From Solidesulfovibrio magneticus (GTDB lineage: Bacteria > Desulfobacterota > Desulfovibrionia > Desulfovibrionales > Desulfovibrionaceae), in assembly GCA_002482565.1 (NCBI GenBank), contig DLGG01000053.1:5586-13321 (forward strand): a DNA stretch of 7,736 nt, in the 5' to 3' direction. The notes beneath the pieces are model-generated. The model was given only the letters and a program-made list of their open reading frames with translations, was not told the origin of the DNA and searched no databases. Shown here piece after piece: positions 1-6,647 of the stretch. Numbering within the stretch: position 1 is the stretch's first letter; each line of letters starts with the position of its first letter. The position numbers were made by a program, and so were the translations under genes.

Positions 1-1604
1 AAGCCGCGTCCGGCGTCGCCGGCCCGGGCCGCTTCGATGGCGGCATTCAGGGCCAGCAGGTTGGTCTGGTCGGCGATGTCGCCGATGACCGAGAGCACCT
101 GTCCGATGTTTTCCGCCCGGGTTTCGAGCTGGCCCAGGGAAGCGGCCAGATCGGCGGTACGCCGGGAAACCTTGCGGGTTTCCTCCACGGTTTGCTCCAC
201 CTCGCGCCCGCCCATGGTCGCCTCGCGGCTGGCCTCGTCCGAGGCCCGGGCCGTGTCGCCGGCGTTTTTCGCCACTTCCATGACCGTGGCGTTCATCTCC
301 TCCATGGCCGTGGCCACGCGCTCGGTTTCCCGGGCGGTGTTGGCCACGCCCGTGGTCAGCTCCTCCATGCGGGCGCTTAAAACGTCCGAGGCGTCGGACA
401 GCTCCCGTGCCACGGAGGTGACCTCGTCGGCCACGGTCAGGAGCTTCTCGCGCTGGGCCTTGATGTGGTCCTTGTCGCGCTCCTCCTGGGTGAGGTCGAT
501 GAGCACGCCGATGACGCCGACCACCGCGCCCGAGGCGTTTTTGAGCGGCGAGATTTCGTAGTGCAGGGGAAACACCCGGCCGTCGGAGCGGGTGAAACGG
601 GTGAACCCGCTGGAGCATTCCCCGGTTGCGAGCACGGCGGCGCAGCCCGAGCGGCCGTCCTCGCGCATGAAGCTGTCGGTGACGGGCCGGCCGAGCATGG
701 CCGAGGCGTCCTTGCCCAGGATGCCGGTCAGCGGCGAGTTGACGAACTCGAAGCGGCGTTCCCGGTCGGCCACGAAGATGGGGATGATGACGCCGTTTAA
801 GATGCCTCGGTTGTATTCGAGCTGGTCCTTCATGGAACCGACCATGGCCGAGAGATTGGCGGCCAGGGCGGCGATTTCGTCCTTGCCCGGATCGGCGAAG
901 GTGAGGTCCAGGGAGCCGGCGGCGATTTGCGAGGACAGGCCGGCGATCTTTCTCACCCGGCTGACCACGGCGAATTTCATGAAAAGAAGCAAGGCGGCGA
1001 GCAGGGAGACCAGCCCGGCCACGGAGACGCCGGCTGCCTTCCACTGGTCGCCGGCCAGCCGGGCCATTTCCGGGCTCACGTCCTGGACCACCACCATGGC
1101 CCCGAGGATGGGCTTGGACGCGCCGTGGCAGTGGTGGCAGGCTGGTTCGTTTGTCACGGAGCTGACGGCCACGAAGGAAGGCTTGCCGCCCCAGGGGAGG
1201 ATTTCACCGCCGTGATAGTCGCCGGCCAGGGCCTTTTTGACCATGGAGGCGACCAGGGCGTCCGGGGTGAGGCGGTCCATGTCCTGGCGCGCGGCGGCGG
1301 GGTCGGTGGAATAGGTCACGTTGCCCTTGAAGTCGGTGAGAAAGGCCCGGATGTCGGCGTGGGCGCTGGCGGTCTTGGCGAATTGGGCAACGGTTTCGGC
1401 GTTCTTGCCCAGGCGCATGGGCTCTTCGATGGCCATGCGCAGCATGTCGCTGGTCCTGCGGGCCGAGCGGTCGATCAAGTCCACGGTCCCCTGGCGTTGC
1501 CAGTGGGCGTTGGCCAAAAACAGGCCGGCAAAGGCGGCGATGGTCAGACCCGAGACGAGGAGCAGCACCTTGAGGCCCAGGGAGCGCGAAACCACGTCAA
1601 ACAT
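1..1604 (-). CDS. Methyl-accepting chemotaxis protein with periplasmic c-type heme motif (DcrA-like), C-terminus cut by window
   Basis: Membrane chemoreceptor that should pass a periplasmic redox or ligand signal to CheA/CheW. I translated 534 residues from the ATG at 1604-1602, which has an AAGGAG ribosome site 7 nt upstream (1612-1617). Order: membrane helix at about 12-32; periplasmic domain at about 35-187; heme motif CHHCH at 156-160; second helix at about 190-214; HAMP at about 212-262; PAS at about 265-372; then a coiled-coil methyl-accepting domain. The highly conserved hairpin-tip region (507-534, starting IGDIADQTNLLALNAAIEAA) is reached just as the window ends, so roughly 100-150 C-terminal residues are missing. 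Desulfovibrio vulgaris DcrA is a known MCP with a periplasmic CHHCH c-type heme site that senses oxygen or redox potential; similarity to it is from memory of the motif and layout, not an alignment. The periplasmic fold may be of the Tll0287/DUF3365 kind. The gene follows the tetraheme cytochrome after 92 nt and may be co-transcribed with it. Confidence 0.93.
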   Translation of the reverse strand, partial: MFDVVSRSLGLKVLLLVSGLTIAAFAGLFLANAHWQRQGTVDLIDRSARRTSDMLRMAIEEPMRLGKNAETVAQFAKTASAHADIRAFLTDFKGNVTYSTDPAAARQDMDRLTPDALVASMVKKALAGDYHGGEILPWGGKPSFVAVSSVTNEPACHHCHGASKPILGAMVVVQDVSPEMARLAGDQWKAAGVSVAGLVSLLAALLLFMKFAVVSRVRKIAGLSSQIAAGSLDLTFADPGKDEIAALAANLSAMVGSMKDQLEYNRGILNGVIIPIFVADRERRFEFVNSPLTGILGKDASAMLGRPVTDSFMREDGRSGCAAVLATGECSSGFTRFTRSDGRVFPLHYEISPLKNASGAVVGVIGVLIDLTQEERDKDHIKAQREKLLTVADEVTSVARELSDASDVLSARMEELTTGVANTARETERVATAMEEMNATVMEVAKNAGDTARASDEASREATMGGREVEQTVEETRKVSRRTADLAASLGQLETRAENIGQVLSVIGDIADQTNLLALNAAIEAARAGDAGRG

Positions 1605-1625
1605 TGCCGGACTCCTTGTGTGGCG

Positions 1626-1655
1626 GTCCCGGCCGGCGGCGGCCGACGGCGGGAC
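1626..1655. other. GC-only imperfect hairpin between cytochrome and MCP genes
   Basis: The arms GTCCC (1626-1630) and GGGAC (1651-1655) enclose a second pair of arms, GGCC/GGCC, around a GGCGGC loop, with a 6-nt bulge on one side. It lies in the 92-nt gap between the cytochrome stop and the MCP start. No T-run follows on the minus strand, so it is not a typical intrinsic terminator. It could tune MCP expression or RNA stability, or be a by-product of high GC content. Confidence 0.25.
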
Positions 1656-1696
1656 GGGAACGGTTACGACAGCCATCGAGGGTCGGAGCGGCCGGA

Positions 1697-2188
1697 TCAG
1701 TGCGCGCCGGCAAACAGCATGGGCTTGAAATTAAACGAGCGCACCCGTTCGGCGTTATGGCAGCGCTCACACTCGCTCATGGCCAGCTTGGACCGGATCA
1801 GCCCCGGGTCGCCGCCGGCATCGACATGGGCCGAACCTGGGCCGTGGCAGACTTCGCAGCCGGCGTCGGCCAGTTGGGGGGTCTTCTCGAAGCTCACGAA
1901 GCCGCCGGGCTGGCCGTAGCCCGTGGCATGGCAGGCGAAGCAGCCTTTCAACTCGTCAGGCGTGAGCTTGGGGGCCATGATCTTGACCGACTGGGAGGAA
2001 TGGGCTTTTTTGGAATATTTGGAGTAGGACTCGTATTCCTTGGGATGGCAGTCCATGCAGGCCTTGGAACCGACATAGGTCGCCTGGGCCTGGGCGGCGG
2101 CGAGAGGGACAAACGTTGCAGTTCCGATCGGGCAGGCGCATAGACCCGCCGTGAGCAATGCCAGAGTCCAGGCACGCCAACGGACCAT
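1697..2188 (-). CDS. Exported tetraheme cytochrome c (cytochrome c554-like family)
   Basis: Small periplasmic electron-transfer protein of 163 residues. The N-terminus is a Sec signal: basic MVRWR, a hydrophobic stretch to about residue 30, and a likely cleavage after AAAQA near residue 35. An LCAC stretch at 16-19 is a poor lipobox match, so a soluble protein is favoured. Four CxxCH heme motifs are visible: CMDCH (44-48), CFACH (83-87), CEVCH (111-115) and CERCH (140-144). Other histidines (63, 121 and the terminal 163) could be distal ligands. The YVGSKAC start and the CHGPGSAH segment are typical of the cytochrome c554 family. The ATG has a GAGGAG ribosome site (2195-2200) 6 nt upstream. 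A promoter candidate lies just upstream and a heme-containing chemoreceptor gene just downstream. Electron donor and acceptor cannot be told from the sequence; in sulfate reducers such cytochromes exchange electrons with other periplasmic cytochromes or membrane complexes. Confidence 0.92.
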   Translation of the reverse strand: MVRWRAWTLALLTAGLCACPIGTATFVPLAAAQAQATYVGSKACMDCHPKEYESYSKYSKKAHSSQSVKIMAPKLTPDELKGCFACHATGYGQPGGFVSFEKTPQLADAGCEVCHGPGSAHVDAGGDPGLIRSKLAMSECERCHNAERVRSFNFKPMLFAGAH

Positions 2189-2226
2189 TGCGGTCTCCTC
2201 GTGTTGAGGTGGAAAGATTACCGAAC

Positions 2227-2255
2227 AAGATAACAGATAGGCAGTAAAGAAGCAA
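2227..2255 (-). promoter_or_regulatory. Candidate sigma70 promoter for the cytochrome/MCP unit
   Basis: On the minus strand, TTGCTT (2255-2250) and TATCTT (2232-2227) are separated by exactly 17 nt. They lie in a locally AT-rich stretch about 40 nt before the cytochrome ATG. The preceding gene ends in a strong terminator, so a promoter is expected in this gap. The match to consensus is moderate (3/6 and 4/6), and a sigma54-type or other promoter is not excluded. Confidence 0.42.
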
Positions 2256-2489
2256 TACGGTTTTCAGAATGGCGGGGAAGTCATTGGCCGGCGGCAAATC
2301 GTGTGAGACCGCAGAGCTCCGTATCTCTGGGGAATGGCGGCAAACCGGGGACACGGGGACAAACGCTGGTCGGTTTGGAGCGCTGAGGGAAGCGGCTCAA
2401 GACAGCGTCACGCCGCCGGGAGCGCCGCGCACGAGACTATGCGCCGCCTGGGCCTGGCCGTCTTTGCCTGGCGGGGGCGCCGTTGCCGT
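2256..2489. other. Non-coding spacer between purL terminator and cytochrome promoter
   Basis: I find no convincing gene here. Open frames crossing it on either strand are continuations of frames antisense to or shifted from the flanking genes. A short tandem repeat of CGGGGACA (two copies near 2346-2361) is the only repeat seen, and no clear operator is visible. The region is probably upstream regulatory DNA for the cytochrome gene. Confidence 0.5.
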
Positions 2490-2524
2490 AAAAAAACGCC
2501 GGGAGAGTGGCTCTCCCGGCGTTT
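2490..2524 (-). terminator. Strong rho-independent terminator downstream of purL
   Basis: Perfect 14-bp stem: arms 2494-2507 and 2511-2524 (AAACGCCGGGAGAG and its exact complement) with a 3-nt loop. Reading the minus strand, it runs directly into seven T residues (complement of 2490-2496). It begins 34 nt after the purL stop codon, so it ends the mqn/prenyl/purL transcript. In the plus direction only a short T-run is present, so it should act mainly on minus-strand transcripts. Confidence 0.93.
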
Positions 2525-2558
2525 GGCGTGTCATGGGGACCAGAAGGACGGGGACCGG

Positions 2559-5552
2559 CTACCAGTCCAGGGTGGCCTTGAAGGCCCGGGCCAGTTCCTC
2601 GGCCGGTTCGGCGCAAAGGACGGCCTCGCCCCGGCGAAGGGTCAGCTCCGGGGCGCTCGTGACGGTCCCGAGCAGTCCGTAAGGCTGGCCGGCAAACAGC
2701 GCCTCGAAGGCGGCCCGGTCTTGCGGCGCGACGGTGACCACCAGACGGCTGGCGGATTCGCTGTAGAGCAGCTCCAGGTCGGTGAGCCCGGGCGCGCCCG
2801 GGGCGGCGTCACAGTCCAGATCGGCCCCGAGCCGGCCGCCGATGGCCATTTCGGCCAGGGCCACGGCCAGACCGCCGTCGGAGCAGTCGTGGCAGGCCGA
2901 GACCAGACCCGCCATCATGGCGTCGTGCAGGGTCTTGTAGCGCCGACGGGCCGAGACGGCCTCGACCTGCGGCACGTCGGGGGAGGTGAACCCCAACTCG
3001 CCGGACAGTTCCGAAGCGCCCAGCTCGGCGGCGGTCGCGCCCAGCACATAGACGAGGTCGTCGGCGTTCTTGAAGTCGGAGGTGACCACCCGGCTGACGT
3101 CGGGCACGAAGCCCATGACGGAGAACAGCACCGTGGGCGGAATGGAGATCTTGGCCCCGCCGCCGGAGTAGTCGTTTTTCATGGAGTCCTTGCCCGAGAC
3201 GCAGGGAGTTCTAAACGCCCGGCAGAAGTGGGCCAGGGCCTTGTTGGCCCGCACCAACTGGGCCAGCTTGTAGCGGCCGTCCGGGGTTTTTTCGGACTCG
3301 ACGGGGTCGCACCAGCAGAAGTTGTCCACGCCGGCCAGCCGGTCGGGGTCGGCCCCGACGGCAACCGCGCCGCGCACGGCCTCGTCGATGGCCGCGGCCA
3401 TCATCCAGTAGGCGTCGATGTCGGAATAGCGCGGGCAGATGCCGTGGGATAGGGCCACGCCCTCGGGACGCGACAGCACGGGGCGCAGCACGCCCGCGTC
3501 GGACGGGCCGTCTCGGCGCACGCCGACCATGGGTTTGACGGCCGAGCCGCCCTTGACCTCGTGGTCGTACTGGCGGACCACGTATTCCTTGCTGCAGATG
3601 TTGAGCCGGCCAAGCATGCGCCGCAGCAGCGCGCCGTGGCCTTCGGCCGGAAGTATCGGCTCGGTGCGGGCGATGACCGGACGGGTCCATTCGGCGGTCA
3701 GCGCCATGCGCGGGGTGCCGCCGTGGAGGAAGTCCATGTCGATGTAGGCCACCGTGCGCTGGCCGTAGTAGACGCGCAGGTAGCCGGAATTGGTGAAGTT
3801 GCCCAGTTCCGTGGCCTCGACGCCCATTTCCTTGGCCAGGCGCATGAAGTCGGCGAACTTGTCGGGAGGCACGGCCAGGGTCATGCGCTCCTGGGCCTCG
3901 GAGGTGAAGATCTCCCAGGGGACCAGGCCGTCGTACTTGAGCGGGGCGCGGTCGAGGTAGAGCTCGCAGCCGCCGGCGTCCTGGGCCATTTCGCCCACGG
4001 AGCTGGACAAGCCGCCGGCCCCGTTGTCGGTGATGGCGTTATAAAGGCCCATGTCCCGGGCGCGCATGAGGCAGTCGTACATGCGGCGCTGGGTGATGGG
4101 GTCGCCTATCTGCACGGCCGTGGCCGGGGAACCTTCGTGGAGTTCCTCGGAAGAAAACGTCGCGCCGTGGATGCCGTCCTTGCCGATGCGGCCGCCGACC
4201 ATGACGATGTAGTCGCCGGGCAGGGCCTTTTTGACGTGGCTGGGCTTGCCGTTGATGGTCGCCGGCAACATGCCGACGGTGCCGCAGAAAACCAGCGGCT
4301 TGCCGAGGAAGCGTTCGTCAAAGACGATGGAGCCGTTGACCGTGGGCACGCCGGACTTGTTGCCGCCGTGCTCCACGCCCTCGCGCACGCCTTCGAGCAC
4401 CCGGCGGGGGTGGAGCAGGCGCGGGGGCAATGTCCCCTCGTGGAAGGGCGAGGCGAAGCAGAAGACGTCGGTGTTGCACAGCAGATTCGCGCCGATGCCC
4501 GTGCCCATGGGGTCGCGGTTGACGCCGACGATGCCGGTGAGCGCGCCGCCGTAGGGGTCCAGCGCCGAGGGGCTGTTGTGGGTCTCCACCTTGATGCACA
4601 AATTGAGGTCTTCGGTGAATTTGACCACGCCGGCGTTGTCGGAAAAAACGGACAGGCAGAAGTCGTTTTCGCCCAGGGCCGCCCGGATGTCGGCGGTGGA
4701 GCGCTGGATGTAGCTCTTGTACAGGCTGGAGATGACTTCGGTCCGGCCGGTCTCGTTGTCGATGTAGGTGATGTCGGCGCTAAAGATTTTGTGCTTGCAG
4801 TGCTCGGACCAGGTCTGGGCCAGGCATTCCAGCTCCACGTCGGTGGGGTTGTGGATAAGCCCCCAGGACACGCGGCGGACCTTGAAGCCGGGCAGGCCGA
4901 AATAGGCGCGGATGGCCCACCACTCGTCCAGGGACAGGGCCAGCGTGCGCTCGCGGCCCAGGGTGAGCATCTGCTCCTCGGTCATGTTGAACAGGTCAGG
5001 CACTTCCACGGTGGAATCGGCCTTGCCCGTGACCTTGGCCGTGCGGGCCGGGAAGCCCGGCTCGGCGGTCCACTGCGCGGCGGATTTCACGTCATGGCGC
5101 TGGAGCAGGTCGTTGGCCAGAAGGTCCAGGGCCACATGTTCGGCGGCGGCCTGGTCGGCCAGGCCGGCGATGTGGTACTGTACGCCGGTGTAGACGGCGA
5201 GCCCCTGGCGGCCGGCCTCGTCCAGGCCAAGGGCCAGGGCGATGGCTTCCTTGGCGGTGCGGGCTTCGTTGTCGGTGACGCCGGGCCGGAAACTCACCTC
5301 AATGACCCAGTCGGCCGGGACGTCGGGGGTAATCGGCGCGGCCGAGGCGGTCTGGACCACGGGATCGTGGAGCACGCCGGCGGCGATGACGGCCTCGACG
5401 GCTTCGGCATCAAGGCCGTCGATGGTGAAAATCTTGACGATGGAGACGGCGCTGACCGGCAGGTGGAGTTCGCTTTGGATCTTGCCGGCCACGCGCTGGC
5501 CGACCACGTCCCGGACGCTTGGGCGCAGGCCCACGGCGACGCGACTGAGCAT
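2559..5552 (-). CDS. purL: Phosphoribosylformylglycinamidine synthase, PurS-PurL-like fusion without glutaminase domain
   Basis: FGAM synthase, fourth step of de novo purine synthesis: ATP-dependent conversion of FGAR to FGAM using ammonia from a glutaminase partner. At 997 residues it is longer than the small PurL (about 730) and shorter than the large glutaminase-fused form (about 1300). Residues about 34-160 look PurS-like, notably WVIEVSFRPGV (82-92). The synthase part follows: WSEHC (248-252), ETHNSP (323-328), GNKSGVPTVNGS (397-408), DNGAGGLSSS (509-518), SGKDSM (786-791), HDCSDGGLAVALAE (888-901) and a YSES..R segment (930-936). The protein ends at 997 with no class I glutaminase domain, so a separate PurQ must supply ammonia. 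The usual ETHNHP motif reads ETHNSP here. The ATG has GGAAGGAA just upstream. The gene lies 55 nt after the prenyl synthase and is followed by a strong terminator, so it is probably the last gene of that operon. The family call is firm; the fused PurS reading is an inference from sequence. Confidence 0.95.
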   Translation of the reverse strand: MLSRVAVGLRPSVRDVVGQRVAGKIQSELHLPVSAVSIVKIFTIDGLDAEAVEAVIAAGVLHDPVVQTASAAPITPDVPADWVIEVSFRPGVTDNEARTAKEAIALALGLDEAGRQGLAVYTGVQYHIAGLADQAAAEHVALDLLANDLLQRHDVKSAAQWTAEPGFPARTAKVTGKADSTVEVPDLFNMTEEQMLTLGRERTLALSLDEWWAIRAYFGLPGFKVRRVSWGLIHNPTDVELECLAQTWSEHCKHKIFSADITYIDNETGRTEVISSLYKSYIQRSTADIRAALGENDFCLSVFSDNAGVVKFTEDLNLCIKVETHNSPSALDPYGGALTGIVGVNRDPMGTGIGANLLCNTDVFCFASPFHEGTLPPRLLHPRRVLEGVREGVEHGGNKSGVPTVNGSIVFDERFLGKPLVFCGTVGMLPATINGKPSHVKKALPGDYIVMVGGRIGKDGIHGATFSSEELHEGSPATAVQIGDPITQRRMYDCLMRARDMGLYNAITDNGAGGLSSSVGEMAQDAGGCELYLDRAPLKYDGLVPWEIFTSEAQERMTLAVPPDKFADFMRLAKEMGVEATELGNFTNSGYLRVYYGQRTVAYIDMDFLHGGTPRMALTAEWTRPVIARTEPILPAEGHGALLRRMLGRLNICSKEYVVRQYDHEVKGGSAVKPMVGVRRDGPSDAGVLRPVLSRPEGVALSHGICPRYSDIDAYWMMAAAIDEAVRGAVAVGADPDRLAGVDNFCWCDPVESEKTPDGRYKLAQLVRANKALAHFCRAFRTPCVSGKDSMKNDYSGGGAKISIPPTVLFSVMGFVPDVSRVVTSDFKNADDLVYVLGATAAELGASELSGELGFTSPDVPQVEAVSARRRYKTLHDAMMAGLVSACHDCSDGGLAVALAEMAIGGRLGADLDCDAAPGAPGLTDLELLYSESASRLVVTVAPQDRAAFEALFAGQPYGLLGTVTSAPELTLRRGEAVLCAEPAEELARAFKATLDW

Positions 5553-5607
5553 GGCGTTCCTTCCGTTATGAGGTCAAAGGTGAGCGGACAGGCCGGCGGA
5601 CGCGGTC

Positions 5608-6576
5608 CTATTTGTCCCGGGCGAGCATGGGGGCCAGGACGTCGCCGATCAGTTCGGCTTCGGGCGAAGGCGGGAACTTGGCCAGGGCGGCCTGGGCCTT
5701 GGCCAGGGATTCGCCGGCCATCTCCCGGGTCTTCTCGGCGTGTCCGCCGGCAACGACGTTGCCGCGCAAATATTCGATGTCCTCGGCCGACAGCTGGTCC
5801 TGGCGGAAGTCCTCGGCCAGCCGGCGGCGTTCCTCGAAGGGCAGGCCCTGGAGGTAAAGCAAAAGCGGCAGGGTGACCTTGCCTTCCTTGAGGTCGCCGC
5901 CCGTGGGCTTGCCCGAGACCGTGGCCGGGGAGGTGTAGTCCAGGGCGTCGTCCACGAGCTGGAAGGCCACGCCGATGTGCTGGCCGAGGTCGGCGGCGGC
6001 CTGGATCAACTCCGGCGAAGCGCCGGCCAGCACCGCGCCGCACTGGCACGAGGCCTGGATGAGATAGGCGGTCTTGCCGGTGATGATGGAAAAGTAGGTG
6101 GAAAGCGGCAGATCGACGTCGCGCAGGTGGGCGATTTCGAGGATCTCGCCGGTGGCGGTCTGGAGCAGGGCTTCGGAAAGGAGCTTGGTCAGCTCGGGAT
6201 TGTCGTATTCGGCGACCAGACGGTTGGCCAGGGCCAGCAGCACGTCGCCGGCCAGGATGGTGTGGGTGGAGCCGAAGCGGACATGGGCCGATTCGCGGCC
6301 CCGGCGCAGTTTCGCGCCGTCCACGATGTCGTCGTGGAGCAGCGTGGCCGAGTGGAGAAACTCCAGGGAGCAGGCCAGGGGGTAAACGTCGTCGCCCCGA
6401 TAGCCCATGGCCCGGGCGGTGAGAATGGTGAGCAGCGGACGCAGGCGCTTGCCTCCGGCCAGCAACACATGGCGCACGACCGGCTGGACCATGGGATTGA
6501 GCGTCTCTGTGGCGCTTTCCAGGTACCGGTTGATGGCCGGGACTTCCCGACTGACAATGTCCGCGATATCGCTCAT
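5608..6576 (-). CDS. Long-chain all-trans polyprenyl diphosphate synthase (octaprenyl/heptaprenyl type)
   Basis: Head-to-tail condensation of isopentenyl diphosphate onto an allylic primer, making the long isoprenoid tail that is joined to the menaquinone head group. It has 322 residues, the normal length for IspB/HepT-type enzymes. Visible motifs: GGKRLRP (41-47), first aspartate-rich motif DDIVD (82-86) followed by RRG, GKTA (167-170), second motif DDALD (209-213), and GGDLKEGK (226-233). The residue five positions before the first DDxxD is Ala77, not an aromatic; in this family a small residue there permits long products, so C35-C50 is likelier than FPP or GGPP. Exact chain length cannot be read from sequence. 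It sits 71 nt after mqnD and 55 nt before purL, consistent with one transcript and a menaquinone role. The ATG has only a weak ribosome site; a GGAGG lies 21 nt upstream, too far to serve it well. Confidence 0.95.
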   Translation of the reverse strand: MSDIADIVSREVPAINRYLESATETLNPMVQPVVRHVLLAGGKRLRPLLTILTARAMGYRGDDVYPLACSLEFLHSATLLHDDIVDGAKLRRGRESAHVRFGSTHTILAGDVLLALANRLVAEYDNPELTKLLSEALLQTATGEILEIAHLRDVDLPLSTYFSIITGKTAYLIQASCQCGAVLAGASPELIQAAADLGQHIGVAFQLVDDALDYTSPATVSGKPTGGDLKEGKVTLPLLLYLQGLPFEERRRLAEDFRQDQLSAEDIEYLRGNVVAGGHAEKTREMAGESLAKAQAALAKFPPSPEAELIGDVLAPMLARDK

Positions 6577-6633
6577 CCGCCGGGCTTTATCAGCAATCCT
6601 CCGGGGCTGGCAAGGGGGTCGCGGCCGGGAAAT

Positions 6634-6647
6634 GGCGTCATGACGCC
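6634..6647. repeat. Perfect 14-nt palindrome abutting the mqnD stop codon
   Basis: GGCGTCATGACGCC is its own reverse complement and starts at the first base after the mqnD stop codon. It can fold as a 5-bp stem with a CATG loop, or serve as a dyad protein site. No T-run follows, so termination is unlikely. Function unknown. Confidence 0.4.

Noticed and set aside
37..1919. Overlapping plus-strand frames over the MCP gene
   Set aside because: All are antisense to the MCP and cytochrome frames, which show clear motifs; no domain or good ribosome site supports them.
2131..2143. Lipobox (LCAC) in the cytochrome signal peptide
   Set aside because: Cys at the -2 position fits the lipobox poorly, and a good signal peptidase I site (AAAQA) follows, so a soluble periplasmic protein is more likely.
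1956..2354. Minus-strand frame of 132 codons starting upstream of the cytochrome, with a hydrophobic stretch
   Set aside because: The apparent membrane segment comes from the AT-rich promoter region, and the rest is a shifted reading of the cytochrome gene. The tetraheme frame explains the region.
2346..2361. Tandem CGGGGACA repeat as a regulator site or repeat array
   Set aside because: Only two short copies in GC-rich spacer, with no further units or spacers; chance is sufficient.
3561..5876. Long open frame of 771 codons on the plus strand across purL
   Set aside because: It lies antisense to purL, whose family motifs are unmistakable. Its translation is rich in Gly, Ala, Val and His with no recognisable domain, as expected of the antisense frame of a high-GC gene.
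5294..6049. Minus-strand frame of 251 codons spanning the prenyl synthase end and purL start
   Set aside because: It is a shifted frame over two well-supported genes and gives only Arg/Pro/Gly-rich low-complexity sequence.
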